Positions 1 to 12,615 of a DNA stretch of 64,000 nucleotides are shown here, in pieces (position 1 is the first letter of the stretch; each line of letters starts with the position of its first letter). The notes below the pieces were generated by a model, which worked only from the letters and a program-made list of their open reading frames with translations, was not told the origin of the DNA and did not search any database. The position numbers were made by a program, and so were the translations under genes. This DNA comes from Actinostola sp. cb2023. Taxonomy: Eukaryota; Cnidaria; Anthozoa; Actiniaria; Actinostolidae. The DNA lies in assembly GCA_033675265.1 (NCBI GenBank), contig JAUJYZ010000974.1, positions 409,501-473,500 on the forward strand, written 5' to 3'.

Positions 1-1134
1 CGAAGACTTTCAAAGACGTATTTTCGTCTCTTTCGTCAAGCTATTTCGTCAGAAAGTGACTTCTATTTATTCTTGGATGTGGTTTAGTGGTATCTTGTAA
101 TTATCGTTGTGGCGTTTGAAGAGTTTTCACAAGGCTATTCAAAAACAAATTTGCCGTGAAACATGATGATGAGCGACAAGACGAGTCACGAGTGAATCAA
201 ACAAGCAGTGAAAGTAAGCGTGTTTGTTGTGTGCTTGTGTATTTTCTTTACCTAAAATGACTTAAAAATGGATTGTGAATATTTTTTGTGTGTCATAACG
301 GCATCTGAATGACTTGAAATCTCTGCAAAAACTACGGTTTACTTCATTCAAGTTTTGATTCAACGTTTACTGGATTCACTGACTTCCCGGCATAAGTTGG
401 CTTTTATGGCCGCTTGACGCTTCAGTGAAAATAAAAAGTTGAGCGCAAAACCGTTCAAAATTACTTTGTTATCCATCGAGTACCATTTAAAATAGAGGCC
501 GCATCACCGGTATATTGTATTCCCTTGTTTATGACTTTACTCAGTCAGAATCAAGTAATATTATTTCTCAAATCAGTTGATGCTGAAACGAATAAGCTTA
601 TGTTAGTTTATACCGAATTTCTGCCTGGTGCAGCACTTTGCCAAATTAAACTTGGGAAAGACACTCTCTCAACAAAGAAAGGGAAACGAAAAATAACACT
701 GATCAGAAAGCAGGTCTCAAATGGAAGAAGAATTAGACATTTTGGTGCAGATGAAAGAAGCAGTTGTTGACAAAAAGCATTCACTAGTTTCTTTCCGCGG
801 GACATTTACATTTTCTTTGTTATCATCTGACTCATTACTGCCGTCTCAAAAGTCTAATAATCTATAAATTAACCGAGCCATTTATAAAAAGTAATCAAAT
901 TCAAAAAACAAAACAAAAACACGGTTTTATTTCGCCGGGATAGAGTAAGATAGATCTTAGCCGCCATCTACTTTGAACCGGAAGTTCATTTCCTCAGACG
1001 TCCGCATTCTAAAAATATATTTTTTGAAATTAAGATATCCCAAGAATAGCGCGAGACTCCCTCTCTGTCCCTTATGGTCTCTTGATATAATTCAATTCAA
1101 TTCTAAATCATTTCGCTCTAATTCATGTTCAAAT

Positions 1135-1441
1135 AGACCTTTATACCGATACGGCGGCCATTTTGGATTCTATTGTTTTGACTAATACATTATGGGATGC
1201 AAATGACCCAAAAACTGTACAGTGTGGAGTCGCGTCAATATATTATTTTTCTATTTCACTCTAACCATAGTGTTGTATGGCTTATAGTATCTACACGTGT
1301 TGTGTGTTGTTGTATAATTTTGTACAAATTCATTGCTTTAAATTAAGTTTTCGTAGTTTTTCATGGCCAAATGGTTACTAGCTTGCACCCTAGGCATCCC
1401 ATAATTCAATATGGCCGCCGTACGTATCGGTAAAAAGGTCT
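1135..1441. mobile_element. Inverted-repeat (MITE-like) element
   Basis: The left end reads AGACCTTTATACCGATACGG. The right end is its imperfect reverse complement (CGTATCGGTAAAAAGGTCT). Both arms continue inwards through GCGGCCAT and CATTATGGGATGC-type sequence, giving arms of roughly 50-65 bp around a non-repeated centre of about 190 bp. No coding capacity is seen. This is probably a non-autonomous DNA transposon; no target duplication was confirmed. Confidence 0.6.
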
Positions 1442-4400
1442 GATTAATGCAAAGTTGTCCGGCCAGTTTTTGTATTTCAATTGTTAGGTATGCTCGTACA
1501 CATTATGTGTGAATGGTGGCCGAATTCGTCACTTGGGTTTGGCCCGGGGATTTGGCTCGACAAATAACATTTGTTGTTTTGATGACCATGCCCCCACGTG
1601 ACAACTTCAAATAATCACGTGATTCATAAAACGATTACAATTCCTGGTGCATATTCAGTGTTTCTCAGTATTTGTCAAATATTTACTGATTCAGCAAACT
1701 GATCCGAAATCAAAGTAAATGAATCTATTGAATCTAAATCAAAGTATGTTCAAATCTGAATAGCTGTTTCTATTGTTGACTCAAAGTGGAAATGGTTTGT
1801 GCCATCTCAGTATATAAGTGAAGGACAAATTCTAACATTTCTTAGTACGCAGGCATGTGCGGTATGAATAGTAACGTTTCCTCTGTGTTGAGTTTTTGGG
1901 AATTCGGCCAAGTGTTCGTTACAATACAGGGACAAATTGTTTGCTATGTTAACAGTGTTCTTGTTGGAAAGAGTCGACACGTTTGCCTATACTCTACCTC
2001 AGTGATATGTTAGCTATACTTCAGTGTAGCCTTTCGTTGACAGTTTTTCTAGGTCAATTTACTCAGCCGTTAATTAGCCATGACAGTACACGTAGTCAAA
2101 TACTATTTTGTAAACAGACCTGGGAAGACATCTAAATTGGCTCGAGTTCTTTTCAACTTATTTCTCTTCGATCACACCTGACGCCGTGCTGAAACACTTA
2201 CAACAGTCTCGCGACACGAGTTCGTTGAAAAGTGAATTTTACATAAACAATGACATCGTTAAGATTTTAATCTTTTTCCAGAAAATTGAGTTAAAGTTAA
2301 ATGAAAAACAATTACAGAACTAGACAAGATAAACAGGAAACAAGGAAATTTGAGAAAAGATGAATTATAATCAATCGTGTTCTGTCCGACTCAAGCCGGC
2401 CGAATCATCATTTTCAATCATGGCAAATCAGCTCTAAGGCTTTTGTTAATTTATTCTGGTAGAGTTTGGCCTTATTCAGAGCTAATATTCAGTATTTAAG
2501 CTTTGATTTCTGATCGAAGGCAGTACTAAGCCAGCCAGCCTTCAATGCGTACGAATTCAGTTCCACTTACAAGGGGAGAGATAAAGCTCGTGAGACAACT
2601 GATGCTTTTACATTTTCATTTTTTGTCAATCTTTGCTATTAAATACGTGCCGTATTTATTGGTTTTACTATACAAAAAGAGAGTTGCTGTACCGTAGGAG
2701 GCAGGGAGAACGTTGCCGTATCAAGCTGTGCATCGAATACAAATAGCTTGAATAATGCGTGTTTTGCTTGTCTCTCAGAGGGAACAGGATTTACGATGAA
2801 AAGAGTTGGGTAGTAATGAGCTCCTCACGTTCGCTGTTGTTATCTCTAATGGCCGAAGTCAAATTTCAAAAATTAAAATTAATTAAAATTCAACTTCACT
2901 TCAAAATGAAATCAACTGAGTAACAGAAAATGATGACTGAATTCAAGGTTGTCCAAAATATATAGTTACGAAATATCATAAATGTGCATGATGTTTTAGG
3001 AGCTATCATTGGAACATTCATAAATCAAGTGTCCTTTTTTTTTAAAGAAGCGCAATCGAAGCCAAACTGGACCAAACCCATATTGACAGCATTAAACCGA
3101 TCAATACAAAGACCTACCTTATGGATTCAACAATTTCTTTCTCGCCTTTCACAGAACATGGATCTTGTATGACTTGCTACATACAAGTGTTACTTAGCAT
3201 TCCACTTACCGCAATAACCGAGTTCACAGCTCTCAATCCCTTATGAAATAGAGAGCTAAATAAAAGCCTTTCAGGGGTACAGTGATTCCAACTGCTAGTT
3301 AATTCACTCAGTCTTTGATTCTGATTGGTTAGTCATGTTGTTTGATGTTGGCAACACGCACTAAGAAGGCCTAGTACACATATGACTAACAAGCTAATAA
3401 AATGCTACCTATATAAAAGCTACAAAGTGATGTATTTATTGACATACTTTGTGCCATCTTCATTCTTATTAATAACAGGAAATTGATGGATGGAGTTACT
3501 GATTGTAGCACGGACGCATGCAGTGTTGTTTTCGGTGTAAGTTTTCCAGATTATTCACTCAGAATGACCATAGTAACAAATCTAACCTTGGGGGCTCTCT
3601 GACAATCTCACGTCTTTCTACTTTGACCAATACCAGGGTGTCAGTACTAGAAGCTGAAAGTAAAAGACAAACAGTACAAACGAGCTCAGATTGCATTCAC
3701 GAATACATGTACTAATTGGCAATAAACTAACCAAACTTCAATATCTAAAATCAAATATTTTCCAAATAGATAAATACCTACAAGCGCTAGAGAACGCTGT
3801 ATATGTCAACACAGAAAACACAAACCACAAAACTAATTACAGTTAAACAACAACTAGTATCGGCAGCAGATCAGTTCTATGAAGCCACCGACACATTTTC
3901 CCTTTGTTTCGATATTTTATGTATAAAACGCTTATCTTTAAATAAGTCGATAAATGAAACAAAGACTTGAATTGACTTATAGCCGGGAGAATAGATAGAG
4001 AGAACATGAAAATAAGTCATTTTTTATATCCGTGTATGGTTTTTGGTCTTTTTTCACGAAAACGTTTTCTGATACAAAAATACACGATTTCTTACAGAAT
4101 TGGCTCTCTCTCTCTCTCTCTCTCTCATCTCAAGTTAACGACGATAACTGTACAATTTGGACCAAATATAGTACACTTAGGAGCCGGTACACTTTAAGTT
4201 GAAAATGTGGTAGCTGTAGTTCTGTTCTCCAGTTTTTCTCTTAGTACACTTTGCTTTTATGAAACATTTAGTTTTGAAAATGAGAGACGATCAAGTAAAT
4301 TGAGATAAGCAGAGTATTTTGGGATACTTCCAATCTTATCGTTAAGAAATAATTAATATATTTGATATTTTAAAATAACATACAAATGGTTGTTACTTAC

Positions 4401-5304
4401 ATTTCAATGGTTTTTATGTCAACGCGGCTTCAAGTGGATTCTGTAGCATTATAATGGCTTCTTTACAAATCTATCCTGTTGTTTCATGCATTTGAATATT
4501 CAGATCAGTCGTCGCTTGACATGCAAGTGGCTTCAAATTCTCGACGTTTTGTTTAGGCGAATGTATAATGTTATCAGTATATGTATAATGTATAATGTTA
4601 TCAGTATATGTATAATGTATAATTGCTGCGAGCCTCCAGGCGAGCAGCGAAACTAATCGTGACGGAGTTCCTGTGTCATGTGTGGTCGTGTGGGATCTGG
4701 GCACTTATGTGGATGCGGCGAGAGTCGAGACTGCATTTAATTTCACGGAGTTTGTGTGTTTGTGTGTGGAGATGATTTTGTGAGCCACGGTACTTTTGAT
4801 CAGCGCACACTCACAACACGTTCAATCGATTATTTATACTGTGGAGTATCGTTTATTTTTCGCTGATTCAAGCCAGGAAAGTGTTTGTTTTCTACAAATC
4901 CGACAATGTTCTTTTATGAGTTTTCAGTGCTCAGTCACGTCCAGTATCCACAATGAAGTCACATCCAGTATCCACAATGAAGTACATAAGCTTAAGTTTA
5001 TACTTCTACAGTCGATCAGAGCCGGTTGACCGAAGGAGACAGCATGTACTTGAATGCTTTTGAAAGACACAGTTAGTATCCCCGATGCTGTCGCTGACCT
5101 ATCTACCTGATCGAGCTCGTTGGTCTTCGTCAAACCAATCCGGCCCATGCCATTGGCATCGAGGCAACTACTGAATCAAATTATACGACCATCCTGATGT
5201 ACTTTTATCTTCTACAAGTCTGCTATGAGGCTTCGACATCTTTCCTGATATCTGGCCAGTAACATTGTATATAATATACACCAAACACAATTCTCTATTT
5301 CATT

Positions 5305-5625
5305 GAATCCATATTTGTATTAATTAAGTTTTTACTGCATATCAGTAGAGTACAAACTATTAACAGTGTGCAACATAAATAGTGCAAAGTATTGCATGCT
5401 TTTAGTGCTGGTCATGTCTATAGCTGTCTGTCAATGACCACATTATTATAGTGTTAGCATTTGTATATAGAATCCATATTTGTATTAATTACTGCATATC
5501 AGTAGAGTACAAACTATTAACAGTGTGCAACATAAATAGTGCAAAGTATTGCATGCTTTTAGTGCTGGTACATGTCTATAGCTGTCTGTCTATGACCACA
5601 TTATTATAGTGTTAGCATTTGTGTT
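5305..5625. repeat. Tandem duplication of a ~155-bp unit
   Basis: Two adjacent copies begin at about 5305 and 5470. Each runs from GAATCCATATTTGTATTAAT to TTATAGTGTTAGCATTTGT and they differ by small indels. A third, shortened copy lies at about 6250-6385. Its upstream flank (CTATGAGGCTTCGACATC, near 6155) repeats sequence at about 5225, so the duplicated block is larger than the tandem unit. Confidence 0.75.
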
Positions 5626-6486
5626 TTAACGGTGTATATAGAAACTCGGTTGGGAATGAGAATTAATAGAGACATGGAAGGGGACAATGTGACCGGGACG
5701 GGAATGAGAATCAATGGAGATGTGGGATGGGAACAATGGGACAAGTGGGTGGGAATGAGAATCAGTAGAGATATGAGAGGGGGAGGGGATTTTAGTGGAT
5801 ATAGATAGGTGTCTCGAATTAGTTTCTTGTAAGTTAGAACACATTATACTGCATTTTATTATTTTATTTTACCACTAATGCACCTTGCAGTGCTGACAAG
5901 GGACAGCCACATGTATAAAACCTATATTTATTGGACTCAGTCTTCAGTACTGCTTTGCACCGTTATGTGAAACTGCTTTATTGATTGGCTACAAAGCCAT
6001 CATCTGACTGCTGAAAACATTACCCTCTGGCATTGCCATACTGATATGCTGACAGGATTACAGTTTCATTATATCCCAGAACACTATAACATACATGTAC
6101 TGTATGAATCTGAAACTATAAATTTACTGGATCCAACACATTATCTTCTACAAGTGTACTATGAGGCTTCGACATCTTTCCTGATATCTGGCCAGTAAAT
6201 AGTTATTTAACATTGTATATAATATACACCAAACACAATTCTCTATTTCATTGAATCCATCCATATTTGTATTAATTACTGCATATCAGTACAAACTTTA
6301 TGCAATGGTGAGAATAAAAGTGATCACTGACTGCTGAAAGTCTAGCTCTCTGTCTATGACCAGATTGTTATAGTGTTAGCATTTAAGCAACACCATACTG
6401 CATTTTTTCGCAGCACTTCACTTGCAAATGCAACGACTAGTGTTATCAGTATATGTATAATGTATAATGTTATCAGTATATGTATA

Positions 6487-6635
6487 ATTACAAACTAATA
6501 CCATGGCACTGAGGGATATTAGTGATTAAATGTCCCCGAAGCCGAGGGAAGTTTAGTGACTTTTACTAAACTTCCCGAGGCTGAGGGACATTTAATCACT
6601 AATATCCCGAAGAAGCCATGGTATTAGTTTGTAAT
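6487..6635. mobile_element. Hairpin element at the edge of the Crypton-like element
   Basis: ATTACAAACTAATACCATGG at the left end is mirrored by CCATGGTATTAGTTTGTAAT at the right end. Inside, the halves TAGTGATTAAATGTCCC and GGGACATTTAATCACTA also pair, so nearly the whole 149 bp can fold on itself. A closely related hairpin lies at 63473-63647, beside the second Crypton-like copy, so the hairpin appears to belong to the end of that element. Confidence 0.7.
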
Positions 6636-6831
6636 ACCATGATCACCGAGGAAATGGACTAAAATACAGGCTTGAGTTAACCGCAAAGGAGAATATATTA
6701 TAGTGTTTTGTGAAAGAGTCTTGATTAGACTGTACTCTGGGGAATGCTTCATGTTGCACATCTTTGTTTCATTTACACAATGAAAGAGTATAAATTAGTA
6801 AGTAGAGTACCTGAAGGTACACAGATCAGAG

Positions 6832-7173
6832 ATGGCGGAAGGTCGGTTTACTTTTGTGAGAGATGATGAAGTGGAGCAAGTAAGGGAGAATACGGTTCAT
6901 CAAGACACTAAAAAGCACACTGCTTGGAGTAACAACGCCTATAAAGAATGGGCACAAGCTAGACAGAACAAATTCAGAGACTTTGAACCTGAAAATAAAG
7001 AGTTTCCATCTGTACCACCGATAACAGAGATAACTGTTGAAGAAATTAATAACTACTGGTTGTCGAAATTTGCTATGGAAGTAAGAAAGAAAGACTGCAG
7101 TCAGTATCGCCACGAAGTTCTGTACAGCCTATTTTGTGGTTTGAATCGTCTAATAAGAGAACAACAATATTAA
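6832..7173 (+). CDS. Crypton/DUF3504-like N-terminal recombinase-type domain protein
   Basis: The 113-residue frame starts at an ATG in a repeated context (the same start is kept in the copy at 63275). Residues about 25-45 hold TKKHTAWSNNAYKEWAQAR, resembling the 'NTKK-T-WA-NVF--W' opening of the Crypton-derived DUF3504 region known from KIAA1958, QRICH1 and ZMYM proteins. Residues about 72-110 hold WLSKFAMEVRKKD followed by YSLFCGLNRLIRE, matching the 'WLS-F--EVRKKDGSEYP---LY---CG--R-LRE' part of that family. Only this N-terminal, SAM-like DNA-binding half is present. The catalytic tyrosine-recombinase half is absent before the stop, so it cannot be an active recombinase by itself. It may be a transposon remnant or a domesticated DNA-binding module. 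Confidence 0.6.
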   Translation: MAEGRFTFVRDDEVEQVRENTVHQDTKKHTAWSNNAYKEWAQARQNKFRDFEPENKEFPSVPPITEITVEEINNYWLSKFAMEVRKKDCSQYRHEVLYSLFCGLNRLIREQQY

Positions 7174-7466
7174 TAAGTAAATAAATAGATAAACATACAG
7201 AAAAAGAGGAAAGTGCCAACTAATATAATATTTCATTGTGCGAACAAATAACAGAAATAGGTCTAATAAAATATCCTTTGAATTCGAGTTTTGTGCATTT
7301 CCTTCAATTGCGCATGCGTTAACGATGTTGTGGATATCAAAATACCACTGTATTTTGAGCTTCACACATCCCACACGTCTTGAATGCTCGAGTCGTCATA
7401 AGTAGCGGGAGCGATTAAGTACTATTCGGTTTGCTCTTGGGTCCCAATGATGATTGTGTGTACACC

Positions 7467-8001
7467 AGGCTCCGGTTGCACGAAAGGTGAATAACGCTAT
7501 CCACCGGATAAGTCCTATCCAACGGATAAAACTGATACAGTTAAAACTCATCCAATAAATTTTATCCGTTGGATAGGACTTATCCGGTGGATAGCTAGTA
7601 CTATTTAAGGAATGGTCAACGCTTAGCGTGCGTCCATCGAGTTATGGAGCACGCGGGAATTTGGGAGAGCACGAGAGAAGCGTAAGAGTTGCTCGAGGCG
7701 TAGCCGCGAGCAACTCTAGCTTCACGAGTGCAAGTGCTCCATAAACTCGATGGACGCACAGCTAAAGCGTTGACCATTTCTTTTATAACATAGTCACTGC
7801 AAATTCAAATAAAACGATTTGATTTTAATCAATTTTTTTCCGATTAAATTCAGAGCGCGCGCTATGCCGATGACGTGAGCGTGTGTTCATGGGCGCGAGA
7901 GTGTGTCCGTGGGCTTACGGACACACGCTAACCAACCAATCAGAGCGCGCGTTATATCATACCTATGTTATAATCACCTTTCGTGCAACCGGAGCCTGGT
8001 G
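7467..8001. mobile_element. MITE family A, interrupted copy
   Basis: The element begins AGGCTCCGGTTGCACGAAAG and ends CTTTCGTGCAACCGGAGCCT, a perfect terminal inverted repeat. Inside is the hairpin built on CTATCCACCGGATAAGTCC and its complement. An intact 150-bp relative lies at 9411-9560. Between GGTGGATAGC and TCACCTTTCG this copy is split by a family B MITE. At the matching place in the inverted paralogue (near 62930) ACACC is followed directly by TGGTG, so that copy is a pre-insertion site. Confidence 0.8.
7605..7973. mobile_element. MITE family B nested inside MITE A
   Basis: It runs from TTAAGGAATGGTCAACGC to ACCTATGTTATAA. It carries an inner hairpin formed by GGTCAACGCTTAGCGTGCGT and its partner (ACGCACAGCTAAAGCGTTGACC). 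A second copy at 12825-13133 shares both ends and most of the interior, including CGCTAACCAACCAATCAGAG. The ends resemble a short TTA(T)AA-flanked inverted repeat. No protein is encoded. Confidence 0.75.
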
Positions 8002-8871
8002 TATATGAGGGACTGACTTGCATCCTCATGCATAGTAATGAGGGATATTTAGTCTAAATTTCCCTCATGATTATATTCATGAATGAATGAATGAATGAAT
8101 GAATGAATGAATATGGGTGAGTGAGTGTGAGTGTGAGTGAGTGAATTAATGAGTTGACATTTACCTTTTACGTTCAGAAATAGCTCAGTAACACAGGGAG
8201 CCCACAATATCCACTGCACTTTTCCATAGAAGCCCATCAAAAAGACGCGCCACATAATATCTCATTACACCACAACAACAGGGTTAGTTGTTAGAGGACA
8301 TTCGTGACACCTACCCGCCCCAGTCCTACGCGACTATCGTGATCACAATCCGTTGATACTGCGCATCCAATACGACTACCGTATTTCCTTGATTAAGCGC
8401 CCTGGGCGCTTTTTTCAAATAATAATAATTTATTTTCTTACATTGACTTTATGTGTATATGGTTACTAGCGTATCACATAATATCAATATCAATATAAAT
8501 ATAAATATAAATAGCCTAAATAACATCGTTTTTAATCAATAAAGAAAAGAATCGAAAGACTGTTCATTTCGTACAGAGTTCGGAAGACTATTCCACAGTT
8601 TAGGATACAAATTAATGCTCCATCGCCAAGTGTAGTCTTAGAAGTTCTAGTAATCAATTCGGTATTAGAACAAAGCAGTAATATCTAGACTTATACTCTT
8701 TTAAAATCTTTATTAGATACGGTAGCTCATTATATAAATGTTTGACAGACCATAATTGGGGTCTGATCACGTGGTCATGTTTGATATTGTTATATATAGG
8801 GCCTCTATGGATACTGACAGTTTTTATATTCACGTATACTACTGATTGAGCTACCCTATTTAAATAAAGGT

Positions 8872-9073
8872 CTCCTCTCCTCTCCTCTCCTCTCCTCTCC
8901 TCTCCTCTCCTCTCCTCTCCTCTCCTCTCCTCTCCTCTCCTCTCCTCTCCTCTCCTCTCCTCTCCTCTCCTCTCCTCTCCTCTCCTCTCCTCTCCTCTCC
9001 TCTCCTCTCCTCTCCTCTCCTCTCCTCTCCTCTCCTCTCCTCTCCTCTCCTCTCCTCTCCTCTCCTCTCCTCT
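8872..9073. repeat. (TCTCC)n pentanucleotide array, about 40 copies
   Basis: About 200 bp of uninterrupted TCTCC lies on the + strand, so one strand is pure pyrimidine and the other pure purine. Such tracts can form triplex DNA. The open frame across it on the minus strand is only the repeat read as EERRG and is not treated as a gene. Confidence 0.97.
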
Positions 9074-9410
9074 GAATATCAGAGAAATTTGTAAAAGTAA
9101 CGACATAATTCTAAACGAGTAGTTTTACATTCGGCTGCCATTTTTCCTGTCTACATTTTTCCTTCGGAAAACGTCAATAAACAATAAATTCAGTGCAGAA
9201 TATCTAAATATCTTCAAACCGAATTTTGTTTCCCTTTTTTATTTTTACAGTAAGAAATGTATTTTCCTTTATTTTCGTGCGAAACATCGATAAAGCGACA
9301 CACGGCCATTTTCGTAGATCACTTTTCTTTTATATTCACCGCTCGGTGAATAATGCAAGATATGACGTAATTCTTGACCAACAAGAGCGCGCGCATCTTT
9401 ATATTCACCT

Positions 9411-9560
9411 GGCTCCGGTTGCACGAAAGGTGAATAGCGCTATCCACCGGATAAGTCCTATCCAACAGATAAAATTTATTGGATAACTGCATCAATTTTA
9501 TCCTTTGGATGAAGACTTATCCGGTGGATAGCGCTATTCACCTTTCGTGCAACCAGGGCT
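9411..9560. mobile_element. MITE family A, intact copy
   Basis: A 150-bp hairpin starts GGCTCCGGTTGCACGAAAGG and ends with the near-complement CCTTTCGTGCAACCAGGGCT. Nearly every base pairs across a small centre (AACTGCATCAATTTT). It is the uninterrupted relative of 7467-8001. Confidence 0.8.
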
Positions 9561-11500
9561 GCGTAATAATGCTAATTACTGATATTCACGCGTAATCATA
9601 ACATATTCACGTACAACAGGCTGGGTACAGCCAGCTTTGCTCCATCAGGATTATTACCGCATCGTTATGGCTTGTCTCCGTCGTTATTATTCCCCATTAT
9701 ACCCTTAAACCCCTCCCCCCGGGAATGTTTAGGAAAAAACAAAAACTTTGGGGGTGGGGGGTAATTCCGACAGCCCCAGGCGATAACTGTAACGATTGGT
9801 CCCTTTAAAGTGAGAAAAGAAACATACTATGCTTTATTATATAGACACGAGTGTTTTACTGGAAAATATCTCACTCGTAAAATTCGTACGAAACTACATC
9901 CGGGACCCGAGTGGCGTATTTTCCATATCCTCACTATTCTCACTGCATACATAATTAGTGCTGCACGGGAAAATAAGTAAAATAAATAAAATACCCACGT
10001 GCTTTAGTCCGTGCTTCGCCGTAGTAATGCTTTGCGGTCCCTTGGTATAAATTCGCGTGTTTGGCTTGAAACTGGGCCATTTCACCGACGTTTGAATCTT
10101 CGGTTAGGAGTCTTTTGCCCCACCCACCCCCCCTGGCGGTGATTCACGGAACTCTCTGCTCTCCTTTATCCTTGCTGTATTCCTGTTGCCAATGCGGTCG
10201 CGGTCGCTACCCATAACTTATTCCCGTGCAGTGCTGATGGGTATGCAGTGAGGATATATTACTAGTGAGGATATCGATGACGTCGGGCTCAGTACTTTTA
10301 GTACAAAAATATATTTTTTCGTCAATTTTTTTTGGTCTATATAATAAAAAGAACATTACACGGTGGCTTGAAGATATGAATTTTATTTTCTCGTGTTAAA
10401 AACAATATTTTACTCACTCGCTGCGCTCGTTCGTAAAATTTGCCACTCGAAAATAAAATTCATATCTTCGCGCCGCCGTGTAATATCCTCTATATACGTA
10501 TCTATAAAACATGTTTAAACACCATGATGGAATTATAATCTTGGATTTCGGCACCTGAAAAGATTCCTAGTTTTCTGTGGAAAACATTGATTATCTTTCT
10601 ACGCAGCACCTCCTTCCCAATCTACTCCCTCCAAGAGATAACTCCCCGAATGGTTGAGGGGGAGGCACCATGCATGTCTAAAAATACAACTGATCAATTC
10701 ATTGAAATATTTAGCTCGCGACATAATTAAACTAAATAACCGGCTGTGACAATAATGATATACAAATTATTCATCATCATATTAATTTGTTTTGAGCTAT
10801 TGGGTCAGTTTTATCAGTCAGATTAGCGGACATATTATTCAAAACCTAGCGATTACTGAAATAACTGTTCATTTCATCTGTCTGCAGGCAGTTGGACTGT
10901 CGACCTACAATACTCCGAAAACTGAAAAGGGCAATCCGACTACTCTGCCAAGGTAGATAATGGTTTTCAGTCAGTATGTTTGTGTTTTCGTCCGTTTAGT
11001 TATTAATAATAGTTATTCGTACATTTTCTTCGTTCCGCTCGTGCTTCCGTTCAAGATGCAAACTTATTTTGTTCTTGTCGTTGATCACTTGGTTATGAAG
11101 TATTGCTCCTCGAGGCGAATTCATTCAGTCAACTTGGCCAACTTTGACGAATTTGTCGTTGATTTGTAGCTATCGTAGATGATGCAGTAGTTGGGTTTTG
11201 GACAGTACATTTTGTCGATCGGAGTAATGAATACATGGGTTTGCAAGAGGAAAACTGAACACATAAAAAGCACTTGTTAAAACTGATTAGGATTAATTTA
11301 TGAACTCAATTCAATTCTAAAACCGCACGCACACTTTTGTACTTATTCTCCTTCAAACAAAAACTAGATTACTAGAGGTGTGTAGTGAGCACCAGCTGCA
11401 ATTTGGTATTCATTAATGGTTCAGGTGATGCCGATCTAATCACGCTTACCAGCTTTTATCACTAGAATACATACAAACTAGTCAAACCAACAAAATAGCA
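9561..11500. other. Intergenic, no gene recognised
   Basis: No convincing coding sequence is seen. A hairpin element lies at about 10357-10492, where ACACGGTGGCTTGAAGATAT pairs with ATATCTTCGCGCCGCCGTGT. One isolated exon-like segment at 10888-10952 (acceptor TCTGCAG, donor GTAGAT) is open but cannot be tied to any gene. Confidence 0.5.
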
Positions 11501-11504
11501 TTTT

Positions 11505-11860
11505 TTGAACGAACGAACGAACGAACGAACCAACCAACGAACCAACGAACAAACAAACGAACCAACGAACGAACCAACCAACGAACCAACCAACGAACGA
11601 ACGAACAAACGAACGAACAAACAAACGAACAAACGAACAAATGAACCAACGAACCAACGAACCAACGAACCAACGAACAAACGAACAAATGAACAAGTGA
11701 ACAAACAAACGAACAAATGAACAAACAAACAAACGAACGAACGAAAAACCCGGACAAACGAACAAATGAACAAACAAACGAACCCAACGAACCAACGAAC
11801 CAACGAACCAACGAACCAACGAACCAACAAACCAACGAACGAACAAACGAACAAACAGAA
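11505..11860. repeat. Degenerate GAAC/CAAC/AAAC tetranucleotide array
   Basis: About 355 bp of four-base units GAAC, CAAC, AAAC and AAAT are mixed in blocks. All three minus-strand frames read through as valine, phenylalanine and arginine repeats, an artefact of the tetranucleotide period. Confidence 0.95.
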
Positions 11861-12615
11861 GACAACCATAAAAGCGTGAAATGAAAGGAAATGAAATGCG
11901 TGAAAGAACAGAATCCAAAATACAGCTGATCTCTAAAGAAACCGCAAAGAAAACAAACTGTCAGGTAAAAAATAATAATGAAATTTGGGATTGTTAGTTG
12001 AGCTAAATTCATATTGCATTTGATTAAACATTAAACCATCCGATGTTCGTATCTGTATTTCCATGATCGCATTGATTTCACCTGGTTGTGGTCGCAATAC
12101 GATGCCGAAAATCTAGCTTTTAAAACCCGCATTACACGGGGATCGATCTCCGTCCTTATTTAATTGGAATACTATTATGCTTTAGTGACATAAACAAAAT
12201 AGGTGTATATAGTCTAATAACTAAATTAACAAAGTGTTGACAGTTCACGCTCACCGAGTATACTGAAATTGAAAGAAAGGTTTTAAAAATAAGGCCTAGT
12301 TCAGAGCCGTGATCATGAACCGTTCTCATTTCAAACAACAGATAATGAGACGGCTTCTTTTGAAGTAATAAGAACGGCTCTTGGAAAGTACGGCGTTTGA
12401 ACTAGGCCTAAATTTAAGGTTTTGACGTGGTGTGAATAATCGTTATCAGCGATCAGGTTAGAGTCAGTGGGCATTGGGTATTGGGGAAGCTAGTGGAGTC
12501 AATCAATAAATATATCTTGATTACACCAGGCAGGATATATTTACTGCGTTTTGTATGTATAATTATCGGGACACAATTGTTTCACTGTCAGGTGTCATCC
12601 TCTTAGTGAAGATAA

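Larger units (their letters stand above)
1..6486. other. Intergenic, no gene recognised
   Basis: No open frame here shows a known domain, a signal peptide or a set of phase-matched exons. The stretch is AT-rich and holds a palindromic element at 1135-1441, a short CT run near 4107-4126, TATAATGTTATCAG-type repeats at about 4560-4622, a tandem duplication at 5305-5625, and a degenerate repeat of the motif GGGAATGAGAATCA at about 5650-5800. The small open frames present overlap these repeats or have random composition. Confidence 0.6.
6640..8045 (+). mobile_element. Crypton-like (DUF3504-type) element, copy 1
   Basis: This block contains the 113-residue open frame at 6832-7173. It is repeated in inverted orientation at about 62760-63480. 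Shared landmarks are the start region around GAGATGGCGGAAGG, the CATACAGAAAAAGAGGAAAG segment, the GTGTGTACACC junction, and the distal CATGCATAGTAATGAGGG end with its TTTAGTCTAAAT palindromes. Copy 1 carries two nested MITEs (7467-8001 and, within that, 7605-7973) that copy 2 lacks. Assignment to the Crypton/DUF3504 group rests on protein character only; exact ends were not defined. Confidence 0.55.

Noticed and set aside
8654..9106. 150-residue EERRG-repeat protein
   Set aside because: It is the (TCTCC)n array on the opposite strand.
10888..10952. Isolated exon-like segment with TCTGCAG acceptor and GTAGAT donor
   Set aside because: It is open in more than one frame, has no recognisable motif, and no partner exon of matching phase was found within reach.
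11462..12012. Long Val/Phe/Arg-rich frames on the minus strand
   Set aside because: They are the tetranucleotide array read in three frames.
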